64,000 bases of DNA from Ectothiorhodospira haloalkaliphila ATCC 51935 (GTDB taxonomy: Bacteria > Pseudomonadota > Gammaproteobacteria > Ectothiorhodospirales > Ectothiorhodospiraceae). The position numbers were made by a program, and so were the translations under genes. The stretch is from the NCBI RefSeq assembly GCF_000633935.1, contig NZ_KK214996.1, forward strand, positions 637,880 to 701,879, read 5' to 3'. The notes under the pieces are model-generated. The model searched no databases and had not been told where the DNA came from. It saw only the letters and a program-made list of their open reading frames with translations. Of this stretch, positions 37,202 through 47,442 are shown in pieces. Within the stretch, counting starts at the first letter, position 1. The number at the start of each line of letters is the position of its first letter.

Positions 37202-37723
37202 ATGTGGGATTTCTTTCAGACCGTCAGGCACCGTCACTCCATCCGCAGCTACCAGCCGGACATGCCGGTGGAGCCGGAAAAGCTGCATGCCATCCTGGAG
37301 ACCGCCGTCACAGGGCCATCCGCAGGGGATCTGCAGTCCTACCGGATCATCTGTATCGAGGATGCCGCCCTGCGCCAGTCGTTGGTGGGCGCCGCCCATG
37401 ATCAGGCCTTCATCGCCCAGGCGCCCGTATGCCTGGTGTTCTGCACGGATGCGGCCCGGGCGGAGCAGCAGTACGGTGAGCGGGGGCGGGATCTGTTCGC
37501 GCTGCAGGATGCCACCATCGCTGCCGCGTATGCGCAACTGGCTGTCGTGGCGGCCGGCATGGGCTCCACCTGGGTGGGCTTTTTCGACGAGGGTGCGGTG
37601 ATCCGGGCACTGGATCTGGAGCCGGGTCTGCGTCCGGTGGCGCTGATGTGCGTGGGGTATCCGGCGGAGATCCCGGAGGCCTCCCATCGGCGGCGTCTTG
37701 ATGAGGTGGTCACCTACCGGTAG
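37202..37723 (+). CDS. Nitroreductase family FMN protein
   Basis: A 173-residue flavoprotein with the N-terminal VRHRHSIRSYQPDMP pattern that contacts FMN, AVTGPSAGDLQSYR, and a GMGSTWVGFFDEGAV segment. Such proteins use NAD(P)H to reduce nitro groups, quinones or flavins; the natural substrate is unknown. GAGGAG precedes the ATG by 9 bases. It follows bamD by 48 bp and could share its transcript. Confidence 0.9.
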   Translation: MWDFFQTVRHRHSIRSYQPDMPVEPEKLHAILETAVTGPSAGDLQSYRIICIEDAALRQSLVGAAHDQAFIAQAPVCLVFCTDAARAEQQYGERGRDLFALQDATIAAAYAQLAVVAAGMGSTWVGFFDEGAVIRALDLEPGLRPVALMCVGYPAEIPEASHRRRLDEVVTYR

Positions 37724-37807
37724 CCGGCCAAGAAAGGGGACAGTCCCCTCTGTCCCGGCCCCTTACCGTCGGAGGTTTCCTTGGCCGGGGGCTTTGTGAC
37801 CGGTCCA

Positions 37808-37911
37808 AGCCGGGGGGCAGTGTTGTCCGCGGGACGCCGTGAATACGTTCCTGTAGGCTTGACCACCGCATCCATGCGGTGAACACCCGCCGACAACACT
37901 GCCCCCCGGCT
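37808..37911. repeat. Dispersed repeat core inside a 26-bp palindrome
   Basis: AGCCGGGGGGCAGTGTTGTC (37808-37827) is perfectly inverted at 37892-37911. The stem extends inward over GCGGG with one mismatch. Inside is a reverse-orientation copy of the core seen in the 25.9-kb array (CGCCGTGAATACG, CCTACA-like TGTAGGCTTG, CACCGCATCCATGCGGTG). The rest of the 266-bp gap between the convergent nitroreductase and glnB genes shows no gene. Confidence 0.88.
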
Positions 37912-37989
37912 CGCACCTGCATCGGGGTGGGGACCGTTCCTTCCTTCTTGCTGCTTCCTTACTGCTTCCCTCTTGCTCGATTGCTCCCC

Positions 37990-38391
<402 letters not shown>

Positions 38392-40026
38392 TTATCTTAA
38401 CAGCCTGCCATAGCCCGATGTAATGGGATAGCGCCGATCCTTGCCGAAGGCCCGCGGCGTGACCCGCACGCCCGGCGGGGCCTGGCGGCGCTTGTACTCG
38501 TTGCGCAGGACCAGACCGATCACCCGTCGTACCACGGTCTCGTCATAGCCGGCATCGACAATGCGGGAGAAGGATTCATCCCGTTCCACAAAGCGTTCCA
38601 GGATGGCGTCCAGGATCTCGTACGGCGGCAGGCTGTCCTCGTCCCGTTGATCCGGCGCCAGTTCCGCCGAGGGGGGGCGTTCGATGACCCGTTCCGGGAT
38701 GGCAGGCCCCCGCTGGTTGCGGTAGCGAGACAGGCGATACACCCAGAGCTTGCCCAGATCCTTCAGGGGTGCAAAGCCGCCGGCCATGTCCCCGTAGAGG
38801 GTGGCGTAGCCCACGGCCATTTCGCTCTTGTTGCCGGTGGTGAGCAGCATGCGCCCGGTCTTGTTGGAGAAGGCCATCAGGATGGTTCCCCGACAACGGG
38901 CCTGGATGTTTTCCTCGGTGGTGTCGGCAGCCAGGCCGGCGAAGGCGTCGGACAGGCTTCCCATGAAGGCCTCCACCATGGGCGCGATGGGGATCTCCCG
39001 AAAGCGCACGCCCAGTAACTTTGCCTGGGCTGATGCGTCCTCCCGGCTCATGCTGGCGGTGTAGTGGTAGGGCATCATGATGGCCTCCACCGCATCCGGC
39101 CCCAGGGCGTCCACGGCGATGCACAGAGTCAGAGCGGAGTCGATCCCGCCGGAGAGACCCAGCACGGCCCCCTTGAAGCCATTCTTGTTGACGTAGTCCC
39201 GCACTCCCAGCACCAGGGCGTCGTAGAGGCTGGCCTCGGCCGGTTGCGGCGGCGCCATGACTCCACCGGAAAACCGCACACTCTCGGCATCGTGCTGCAC
39301 CTCCAGCAGATACAGCCCTTCCTGCCAGGGGGGCGCGCACAGGCGCAGGGAGCCGTCGGCATCCACGGCCATGGAATGACCGTCGAATACCAGCTCGTCC
39401 TGCCCGCCCACCAGGTTCACGTAGGCGATGGGCAACCCGGTTTCGGCCACCCGCGCGCGCAGCACCTCCAGGCGCTCCTGGTGTTTGTCCCGATGAAAGG
39501 GCGAGGCATTGATATTGAGGATGAGCCTCGCACCGGCTTCCCGGGCCCGGCGGGCCGGTTCCGGTTGCCAGATGTCCTCGCAGACCGTGATGCCCATGGG
39601 CAGCCCACCCACTTCCACGACGCAGGCTTGGCCACCGGGGCAGAAGTAACGTTTTTCGTCAAAAACACTGTAATTGGGAAGGATCTGCTTGTGATAGCGG
39701 GCGTGTACCTTCCCATCACGCAGCCACACCGCAGTGTTGCACAGGCCACAGGCATCTCGCAGGGGCGCCCCGAGCAGGATGTCGATACCCCGCACCTGGT
39801 CAGCCACCTCTTCCAGGGCCTGGGTGACGCGGTCCAGCAGGCTGCCGCGCATGAGCAGGTCTTCTGGCGGATAGCCGGTAAGGGCCAGTTCGGGAAACAG
39901 GGCCAACTGCGCGCCATGGCGATCACGGGCCTGGCTGGCGGCATGAATGATCCGCTCGGCGTTGCCTTCCACGTCGCCCACCATGAGGTTCACCTGGGCC
40001 AGGGCGATCTTCAGCGTCTGAGTCAT
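38392..40026 (-). CDS. nadE: Glutamine-dependent NAD+ synthetase
   Basis: A 544-residue two-domain enzyme. The N-terminal nitrilase-fold glutaminase (about 1-255) has the Glu-Lys-Cys triad around FPELALTGY, YHKQILPNYSVFDEKRYF and ITVCEDIW. The C-terminal synthetase has the PP-loop LGLSGGIDSALTL and TTGNKSEMAVGYATLYGDMA. It amidates nicotinic acid adenine dinucleotide. The size fits the shorter, dimeric class. The ATG at 40026 begins just before the first conserved strand. The adjacent glnB suggests a regulatory link. Confidence 0.96.
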   Translation of the reverse strand: MTQTLKIALAQVNLMVGDVEGNAERIIHAASQARDRHGAQLALFPELALTGYPPEDLLMRGSLLDRVTQALEEVADQVRGIDILLGAPLRDACGLCNTAVWLRDGKVHARYHKQILPNYSVFDEKRYFCPGGQACVVEVGGLPMGITVCEDIWQPEPARRAREAGARLILNINASPFHRDKHQERLEVLRARVAETGLPIAYVNLVGGQDELVFDGHSMAVDADGSLRLCAPPWQEGLYLLEVQHDAESVRFSGGVMAPPQPAEASLYDALVLGVRDYVNKNGFKGAVLGLSGGIDSALTLCIAVDALGPDAVEAIMMPYHYTASMSREDASAQAKLLGVRFREIPIAPMVEAFMGSLSDAFAGLAADTTEENIQARCRGTILMAFSNKTGRMLLTTGNKSEMAVGYATLYGDMAGGFAPLKDLGKLWVYRLSRYRNQRGPAIPERVIERPPSAELAPDQRDEDSLPPYEILDAILERFVERDESFSRIVDAGYDETVVRRVIGLVLRNEYKRRQAPPGVRVTPRAFGKDRRYPITSGYGRLLR

Positions 40027-40053
40027 GGAGTCAGTGCAATCTCGAAAAGGATA

Positions 40054-40099
40054 CGGGCCCGAAGCCATCGCCAGGAATCATCGCGCAGCCTCGGGCCCG
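40054..40099. terminator. Hairpin between sucD and nadE
   Basis: CGGGCCCGA (40054-40062) pairs with TCGGGCCCG (40091-40099) with a 28-nt loop that has a few internal pairs. It lies 24 bp past the sucD stop. No T-run. Confidence 0.35.
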
Positions 40100-40122
40100 G
40101 GTCATGCGGAAATGGGAGTGGC

Positions 40123-40992
<870 letters not shown>

Positions 40993-41051
40993 GAAAAGTC
41001 CGTGTCCGCCCTTGTTGATCTGGCTGATTCTATGGGGATGGCGTGATGGGG

Positions 41052-42218
41052 TCAGGCCTCGGAGGCCGCCTTGACCACCTGCTGGGCGCCCTCGGTCAGG
41101 CTGGGTGCGGTAATGATGTTGAAACCGCTGTCCGCCAGGAGCTGGCGGCCCTGTTCCACGTTGGTACCCTCAAGTCGCACCACCACCGGGACAGTGATAT
41201 GCACTTCCTTGACCGCCGCGATGATCCCCTCGGCGATCAGGTCGCAACGCACGATGCCGCCGAAGATGTTCACGAACACCGCCTTCACGGCATCATCGGA
41301 CAGGATCAGCTTGAAGGCCTCTGCCACCCGAGCCGCTGTGGTGCCGCCTCCCACGTCCAGGAAGTTGGCGGGCTCGCCCCCATGAAGCTTGATGAGGTCC
41401 ATGGTGGCCATGGCCAGGCCGGCGCCATTCACCATGCAGCCGATATTGCCATCCAGGCGCACGTAGTTCAGTTCATGTTCCCGGGCCTGGGCCTCGCGCG
41501 CCTCTTCCTGGGAGATATCGCGCATGTCTGCCAGTGCCGGGCGGCGATACAGGGCGTTGTCATCAATGTTCACCTTGCCGTCCAGGGCGATGAGTTCGCC
41601 GCTGCCGGTCACCACCAGGGGGTTGATCTCCACCAGACTGGCGTCACTATCGACGAAGAGCTCATACAGTCGGCTGAGCAGCTTCACGAAGGCCCCCACC
41701 TGCTTGCCTTCCAGGCCCAGGGCGAAAGCCGCCCGACGCCCCTGGTAGGGCATGATGCCGGCGGCCGGATCGACAAACTGCGTGAGCAGTTTTTCAGGGG
41801 TTTTCTCGGCCACCTCCTCGATATCCATCCCCCCGGAAGCGGACACCATCACGGCCACCCGCCGGGTGCCGCGATCCACCAGCAAGCTCACATAGAGTTC
41901 CCGCTGGATGTCGGTGAGGGATTCCATGAGCAGGGTGTTGACCGGAAGGCCCTCGGGACCGGTCTGGTGGGTCACCAGGGTGGTGCCCAGCAGGTCCGAC
42001 ACCGCAGCCAGCAACTCGGCGCGGCCACGCACCCGCCTGACTCCGCCGGCCTTGCCCCGGCCGCCCGCGTGCACCTGGGCCTTGACCACCCAGGCGTCGC
42101 CGCCCAGTTGCTCCATGGCCTCGTCCACATCCTCGGGACGCTGAATGGAAACCCCCTCGGGCACGGGGATCTGGTGTTCTCTGAACAGGGTCTTGGCCTG
42201 GAATTCGTGAAGGTTCAT
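41052..42218 (-). CDS. sucC: Succinate-CoA ligase, beta subunit
   Basis: A 388-residue ATP-grasp subunit: [39 protein letters not shown] for nucleotide binding, and the C-terminal [19 protein letters not shown]. It forms the heterotetramer with SucD. There are no sucAB genes beside it. The 147-bp upstream gap is divergent from the PP0621-type gene. Confidence 0.97.
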   Translation of the reverse strand: MNLHEFQAKTLFREHQIPVPEGVSIQRPEDVDEAMEQLGGDAWVVKAQVHAGGRGKAGGVRRVRGRAELLAAVSDLLGTTLVTHQTGPEGLPVNTLLMESLTDIQRELYVSLLVDRGTRRVAVMVSASGGMDIEEVAEKTPEKLLTQFVDPAAGIMPYQGRRAAFALGLEGKQVGAFVKLLSRLYELFVDSDASLVEINPLVVTGSGELIALDGKVNIDDNALYRRPALADMRDISQEEAREAQAREHELNYVRLDGNIGCMVNGAGLAMATMDLIKLHGGEPANFLDVGGGTTAARVAEAFKLILSDDAVKAVFVNIFGGIVRCDLIAEGIIAAVKEVHITVPVVVRLEGTNVEQGRQLLADSGFNIITAPSLTEGAQQVVKAASEA

Positions 42219-42365
42219 GGATCCTGATTATCAAAGGGGATGAATTTCGCCGGCAGGCTGCCCGATATCAAGGGCCAGGCCCGCAATGGCTGATCACATA
42301 CTCACTGCCGACGCCTTTTATGTAGTACCTTTTTATACACCACTCAAACCCGAATCACCGCTCCC

Positions 42366-42608
42366 ATGAACATCCTGTTCCTGATCGCTGCCTTCGTACT
42401 GGTCTTTATGGTGGTCCGACTGCTGCTCAAAACCCCGGACGTGAAACGACCCAAGCACCCACAGCAGGTGAGTTCCAGCCACATGCTGCGTTGCGAGTAC
42501 TGTGGCCTGCACGTCCCGGAGAACGAAGCGGTCAAGGAAGGCCCGCGGGCCTTTTGCTCCAACGAGCACCGGGAACTGGCATTGGCTCAAGAGTCTACAC
42601 GAGAATGA
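42366..42608 (+). CDS. PP0621-family small membrane protein with zinc-ribbon-like motif
   Basis: An 80-residue protein with one N-terminal transmembrane helix (ILFLIAAFVLVFMVVRLLL) and a cytoplasmic tail with CEYCGLHVPENEAVKEGPRA then FCSNEH, a CxxC...C..H set likely to bind zinc. Such proteins (PP0621 family) are typically found just upstream of pilS. The function is unknown. It ends 51 bp before pilS and may be in its operon. Confidence 0.85.
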   Translation: MNILFLIAAFVLVFMVVRLLLKTPDVKRPKHPQQVSSSHMLRCEYCGLHVPENEAVKEGPRAFCSNEHRELALAQESTRE

Positions 42609-42659
42609 CACTCGCCGCGGCATGAGCCCATCCGCACCGCCAGCCCCGATTGACGGGGC

Positions 42660-44300
42660 ATGAAGCGCTCAGGCCTGCCCCCTACCGGCTGGACACGGCG
42701 CCCGATGGACGATGTCTGGCGGGCGCTCCGCCTGTTCAGCCTGTATCGCTTCTTCATTGCCGGGATGCTGCTGGCCCTGGTGGTGCTGGGCACCGGCCCC
42801 GAAACCCTGGGGCAGTCCCACCCCCGGCTGTTTCTGGTGTGCGCGTCCGTCTATCTGGTACTGAGCTTCGGGTTCGGCACGGCGGCTCGCCTTTTCACCC
42901 CATCCGCAGAGACTCAGGTCTACAGCCAGGCCGTCACCGACACCCTGTGCATCACCCTGCTCATGTATGCCAGCGGCGGCGTGACCAGTGGCCTGGGCAT
43001 GCTGACCATTCCGGCCATGGCCGGCTTGAGCATCCTGGCGCCGGGGCGCCCGGCACTGTTCTTTGCGGCGCTGGGTTCCATCGCCCTGTTGCTGGCGCAG
43101 ATTCACGGCTATCTGTTCGACCCCACCCGGGACGCAGCCCTGACCCAGACGGGCCTGCTGGGTGCAGCACTGTTCGCCACGGCACTGCTGGGGCTGGTGT
43201 TGTCCCGGCGGGTGCGGGAGAGCGAGGCGCGGGCGGAGCGTCACAGCGTGGACCTGGCCAACATGGCCGAGCTCAATGCCCACATCATCGAGCGCATGCA
43301 ATCGGGCGTCATCGTCGTCAACGACACCGGCCACGTGCACTTGATCAACGAGGCAGCCTGGGGGCTGCTGGGCAACCCCAGCGCCGACAATCCCAGCGAT
43401 CTGGGGCAGATATCGCCGCAGATCGAGGCCGCCCTGCAACAGTGGCTGGCAAAGCCGGGCATTCAGGGCCATCAAACCCTGGAGGCCGGGGCCTACGGAC
43501 CCGAGTTACGGGTGCGATTCACGCGCCTGGGGGTGGACCGTGCCGTGGGGACCCTGATCTTCCTGGAGGACATCGCTGAACTGCACCGACAGATGCAGGC
43601 TATCAAGCTGGCCTCCCTGGGGCGCCTGACCGCCAGCATTGCCCACGAGATCCGCAACCCCCTGGGGGCCATCAGTCACGCCGCTCAGCTGTTGGGGGAG
43701 TCGGAATCCCTGGACAAGGCGGACCGTCGCCTGGCGGGCATCATCCAGGATCAGAGCCAGCGCATGAACGCGCTGATCCAGAATATCCTCGGCCTGTCCC
43801 GGCAGGCCTCGCCCCGGGGTGAGTCCCTGCTCCTCAAACCCTGGCTTGAGCAGTTCACGGAGGAGTTCCGGCGGCATTACAATCTCGAACCGGCGCAGTT
43901 GCAGGTGGCCATCCGTCCCGATGACGCCCGTGGGCGTTTCGACCCGGAGCAGCTTCACCAGGTCCTGTGGAATCTGTGCGTGAACGCCCTGCGCTATGGG
44001 ACCCGTGCTGGAGAGCCGCCGCGCATCCGCATCCAGGGCGGCACCCAGGACATATCCCGACAACCGGTGGTGGATGTCATCGATGAGGGCCAGGGAGTGA
44101 AGCCGGGGATCGCGCGTCAGCTCTTCGAGCCATTCGTCACCTCGGGCAACCAGGGCACCGGACTCGGGCTGTACATCGCGCGGGAGCTGTGCGAGAACAA
44201 TGGAGGCGGGTTGGAATACCTGCCCCTGCCCACCGGTGGCAGCTGCTTTCGCATACGATTCCCCATACCCGAACACACCGCCGCCCAACCGGCCCCTTGA
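42660..44300 (+). CDS. pilS: Sensor histidine kinase PilS
   Basis: A 546-residue membrane kinase. About six transmembrane segments occupy residues 20-185, followed by a PAS-like domain, the dimerisation/phosphorylation box ASIAHEIRNPLGAISHAAQL (His near 329) and the ATPase N and G boxes (LWNLCVNALRYG, GLGLYIAREL). PilS controls pilin transcription through PilR and can sense PilA in the membrane. The ATG at 42660 is used; a second in-frame ATG is at 42705. Confidence 0.94.
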   Translation: MKRSGLPPTGWTRRPMDDVWRALRLFSLYRFFIAGMLLALVVLGTGPETLGQSHPRLFLVCASVYLVLSFGFGTAARLFTPSAETQVYSQAVTDTLCITLLMYASGGVTSGLGMLTIPAMAGLSILAPGRPALFFAALGSIALLLAQIHGYLFDPTRDAALTQTGLLGAALFATALLGLVLSRRVRESEARAERHSVDLANMAELNAHIIERMQSGVIVVNDTGHVHLINEAAWGLLGNPSADNPSDLGQISPQIEAALQQWLAKPGIQGHQTLEAGAYGPELRVRFTRLGVDRAVGTLIFLEDIAELHRQMQAIKLASLGRLTASIAHEIRNPLGAISHAAQLLGESESLDKADRRLAGIIQDQSQRMNALIQNILGLSRQASPRGESLLLKPWLEQFTEEFRRHYNLEPAQLQVAIRPDDARGRFDPEQLHQVLWNLCVNALRYGTRAGEPPRIRIQGGTQDISRQPVVDVIDEGQGVKPGIARQLFEPFVTSGNQGTGLGLYIARELCENNGGGLEYLPLPTGGSCFRIRFPIPEHTAAQPAP

Positions 44301-44321
44301 GCCACAGCTGAACACGACCCC

Positions 44322-45683
44322 ATGGGCATCCAGCACGTACTGATCATCGACGACGAGCCGGACATCCGGGAGCTCCTGGAGATCACTCTGGGCCGTATGA
44401 AACTGCACACCCACTCTGCTGCCTCGGTGCGGGAGGCCAAGGCCCTCCTGGAGAGCGAGACCTTTGATCTGTGCCTCACCGACATGCGTCTGCCCGACGG
44501 TGATGGCATCGAACTGGTGGAACATATCCAGGCCTACCACCCCTGCCTGCCGGTGGCGGTGATCACGGCCTATGGCAGCATGGACACGGCCGTGCAGGCA
44601 CTCAAGTCCGGGGCCTTCGACTTCGTCTCCAAACCCGTGGACCTGACCACCCTGCGGGACCTGGTGAGCAGCGCCCTCAAACTTTCGGCACCATCTACAA
44701 CGCCCCCCCTTGACCGGACTCAGGACACGGCTCAGGACGACGACCACCTGCTGGGCGACGCCCCGGCCATGCGCAAGCTCAAGGGCACCATCGCCAAACT
44801 GGCTCGCAGCCAGGCCCCGGTCTACATCCTGGGGGAGTCGGGCAGTGGCAAGGAACGGGTGGCCCAGGAGATCCACCGGCTGGGCCCCCGGGCGGAGCGG
44901 CCCTTTGTACCCGTGAACTGTGGCGCCATCCCCGCCGAACTCATGGAGAGCGAATTCTTCGGGCACATGAAGGGCAGTTTCACCGGGGCGGTCACCGACA
45001 AGCAGGGCCTTTTCCAGGCCGCCCAGGGGGGCACCCTGTTCCTGGACGAGGTGGCGGAACTACCGTTGCACATGCAGGTAAAGCTGCTGCGTGCCATTCA
45101 GGAACGAGCCATCAAACCGGTGGGGGCGGCCCGGGAGATCTCCGTGGACGTCAGGATTCTCTCGGCCTCCCACAAGAACCTGGCCAACGAGGTGGAGGGC
45201 GGCCGCTTCCGCCAGGACCTTTACTACCGGCTCAACGTCATCGAACTCAAGGTCCCCAGCCTGCGCGAAAGGCTTGAAGATCTGCCGCGACTGGCCGATC
45301 ACATCCTTGGGCGGCTGGCCGAGCGCTGGGGCGAGCCGCCCAGGCGCCTGAGCGAGACAGCCGCGAGCCAGTTGGCGGGCTATCACTATCCGGGCAACGT
45401 GCGGGAACTGGAAAACATCCTTGAGCGGGCCGCCACCTTGTGCGACGGGGCGGTCATCGAGGCTGAGGATCTGCAACTCCCCCGGGGGGCAGAATCACCG
45501 AACCCGGGCCAGCACGCGTCCAGGCTGTCTCTGGAAGAGCGCCTGGCCCACGAGGAGCGACAGGTCATCCAGGAGGCACTGGAGGCCGCAAGCGGTGATC
45601 GCCAGCAAGCGGCGCAGAGGCTGGGTCTGAGCCCCCGGCAACTGGGTTTTCGGCTGCGGCGACTGGGGCTTGAGAGCCCCTGA
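44322..45683 (+). CDS. pilR: Sigma-54-dependent response regulator PilR
   Basis: A 453-residue NtrC-family activator. The receiver domain has DDEPDIRELLE and the phospho-Asp in LCLTDMRLPDG (near 54). The AAA+ domain has Walker A GESGSGKERVAQ, the sigma-54 contact loop GSFTGA (PilR-type variant of GAFTGA) and Walker B GGTLFLDEVAELP. The C-terminal Fis-type helix-turn-helix is DRQQAAQRLGLSPRQLGF. It starts 21 bp after pilS. The expected target pilA is not in the window. Confidence 0.95.
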   Translation: MGIQHVLIIDDEPDIRELLEITLGRMKLHTHSAASVREAKALLESETFDLCLTDMRLPDGDGIELVEHIQAYHPCLPVAVITAYGSMDTAVQALKSGAFDFVSKPVDLTTLRDLVSSALKLSAPSTTPPLDRTQDTAQDDDHLLGDAPAMRKLKGTIAKLARSQAPVYILGESGSGKERVAQEIHRLGPRAERPFVPVNCGAIPAELMESEFFGHMKGSFTGAVTDKQGLFQAAQGGTLFLDEVAELPLHMQVKLLRAIQERAIKPVGAAREISVDVRILSASHKNLANEVEGGRFRQDLYYRLNVIELKVPSLRERLEDLPRLADHILGRLAERWGEPPRRLSETAASQLAGYHYPGNVRELENILERAATLCDGAVIEAEDLQLPRGAESPNPGQHASRLSLEERLAHEERQVIQEALEAASGDRQQAAQRLGLSPRQLGFRLRRLGLESP

Positions 45684-45707
45684 CATCCCGAAGAGGTCTG
45701 CCGTGAA

Positions 45708-45736
45708 ATGACGTCAACGAGGAATGCCCATATACT
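45708..45736 (+). promoter_or_regulatory. Candidate sigma-70 promoter upstream of pilB
   Basis: ATGACG (45708-45713) and TATACT (45731-45736) are spaced by exactly 17 bp in the 154-bp gap between pilR and pilB. The -10 matches consensus at five of six positions. Confidence 0.5.
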
Positions 45737-45837
45737 TCTGATGGATCAAGACAGTTCCACAGGCGGCGCAGGACTTGAGCCTGACGCCCTTAACCCCGAG
45801 ACTAAACCCTCGCAACCCTCTGCCTGAACGGTCGCCC

Positions 45838-47439
45838 ATGTCCACACCTGCCAGTTCCATCCCCCTGAGCGGCCTCGCCCGAAGACTTGTCCAGGATGGC
45901 CAGCTCAATGAGGCAGACGCCAACCGGGCCCTTGAGCAGTCGCGCAAGAAGCGCGTGCCACTGGTGGCCTACCTGGTGGACGAGAAGCTGGTCCGCCAGC
46001 ACCAGGCCCTGCCCCTGTACAGGCGTGGCAATCGCCTGTTCGTGGGCCTGGCCGACCCCATGAACCTCACCGCCCTGGACGAGATCAAGTTCAATACCGG
46101 TATCGCCACCGAGCCGGTGCTGGTGGAGCAGGACAAGCTGGTCAAGCTGATCGAGGATGCCCTCAACGATTCCGGGGCCATGATGGAAGGCCTCATGGAC
46201 GAGGATCTGGACGATCTGCAGATCAAGGGGGACGACGAGGACCGGGGCCAGGACGTCTCGGAAAGCGATATCGACGACACCCCCGTGGTGCGCTTCGTCA
46301 ACAAGGTGTTGCTGGATGCCATCAACAAGAAGGCCTCGGACATCCACTTCGAGCCCTACGAGAAGAACTTTCGCGTGCGCTTTCGCCTGGACGGGGTGCT
46401 CTCTGAGGTGGCTCACCCACCCTCCAACCTGGCCCCCCGCATCACCGCCCGCATCAAGGTCATGTCCCGCATGGACATCTCCGAACGCCGCATCCCCCAG
46501 GACGGCCGCATCAAGATGCAGCTCTCCAAGAACCGGGCCATCGACTTTCGGGTGAACACCTGCCCTACGCTGTACGGGGAAAAGGTGGTCCTGCGTATCC
46601 TGGATCCCACCAGCGCCTTTCTGGGTATTGACCAACTGGGCTATGAGCCGCACCAGAAAGACCTCTACATGAATGCCCTGAGCAAGCCCTATGGCATGAT
46701 CCTGGTCACTGGCCCCACCGGCTCCGGCAAGACCGTGTCCCTGTATACGGGCCTGGGCATTCTCAACACGGCGGACCGCAACATCTCGACCGCCGAGGAC
46801 CCGGCCGAGATCAACATGCCCGGAGTGAACCAGGTGAACGTGAACCCCAAGGTGGGTCTCACCTTCGCCAGCGCCCTGCGGGCCTTTTTGCGGCAGGATC
46901 CGGACATCATCATGGTGGGCGAGATCCGCGACCTGGAAACCGCCGAGATCGCCATCAAGGCGGCCCAGACGGGCCACCTGGTGCTCTCCACCCTGCACAC
47001 CAACGATGCCCCCCAGACCCTCACCCGACTGGCCAACATGGGGGTGCCTTCCTACAACATCGCCTCCTCCATCCTGCTGATCATCGCCCAGCGACTGGGG
47101 CGTCGCCTGTGCAATCATTGCAAGACCCCCCACGATGTGCCCGACGAAGTGCTGCTGGAGGAGGGTTTCACGGAGCAGGAGGTCAAGGAGGGCATCAAGC
47201 TGTTCAAGCCGGTGGGATGCGACCGCTGCACACTGGGTTACAAGGGGCGCGTGGGGATCTACCAGGTGCTGCCCATCTCCGAAGGGATGCAGCGACTGAT
47301 CCTGGAGGGGGGCAACTCCATGCAACTCGCGGAACAGGCCGAGCAGGAAGGCATTGCGGATCTGCGTCGTTCGGGGCTGCTCAAGGTCAAGGCCGGCATC
47401 ACCAGCCTTGAAGAAATCAACCGTATCACCAAGGATTAA
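45838..47439 (+). CDS. pilB: Type IV pilus extension ATPase PilB (shortened N-terminal domain)
   Basis: A 533-residue hexameric ATPase that powers pilus assembly. Motifs: LHFEP-like IHFEPYEKNFRVRFRLDG, Walker A GPTGSGKTVSLYTG, Asp box ISTAEDPAEINMPG, Walker B IIMVGEIRDLETAEIA, His box STLHTNDA, and a zinc site CNHCKTPH...CDRCTLGYKGR. Pseudomonas aeruginosa PilB is 566 residues. Here YLVDEKLVRQHQALPLYRRG joins directly what are two separate segments in that protein, leaving out roughly 35 residues of the N-terminal MshEN-type domain. The ATG at 45838 matches the family start (SIPLSGLARRLV). Confidence 0.95.
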   Translation: MSTPASSIPLSGLARRLVQDGQLNEADANRALEQSRKKRVPLVAYLVDEKLVRQHQALPLYRRGNRLFVGLADPMNLTALDEIKFNTGIATEPVLVEQDKLVKLIEDALNDSGAMMEGLMDEDLDDLQIKGDDEDRGQDVSESDIDDTPVVRFVNKVLLDAINKKASDIHFEPYEKNFRVRFRLDGVLSEVAHPPSNLAPRITARIKVMSRMDISERRIPQDGRIKMQLSKNRAIDFRVNTCPTLYGEKVVLRILDPTSAFLGIDQLGYEPHQKDLYMNALSKPYGMILVTGPTGSGKTVSLYTGLGILNTADRNISTAEDPAEINMPGVNQVNVNPKVGLTFASALRAFLRQDPDIIMVGEIRDLETAEIAIKAAQTGHLVLSTLHTNDAPQTLTRLANMGVPSYNIASSILLIIAQRLGRRLCNHCKTPHDVPDEVLLEEGFTEQEVKEGIKLFKPVGCDRCTLGYKGRVGIYQVLPISEGMQRLILEGGNSMQLAEQAEQEGIADLRRSGLLKVKAGITSLEEINRITKD

Positions 47440-47442
47440 GCC

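Noticed and set aside
42219-42365. Divergent promoters between sucC and the PP0621-type gene
   Set aside because: AT-rich patches are visible but no convincing -35/-10 pair at correct spacing.
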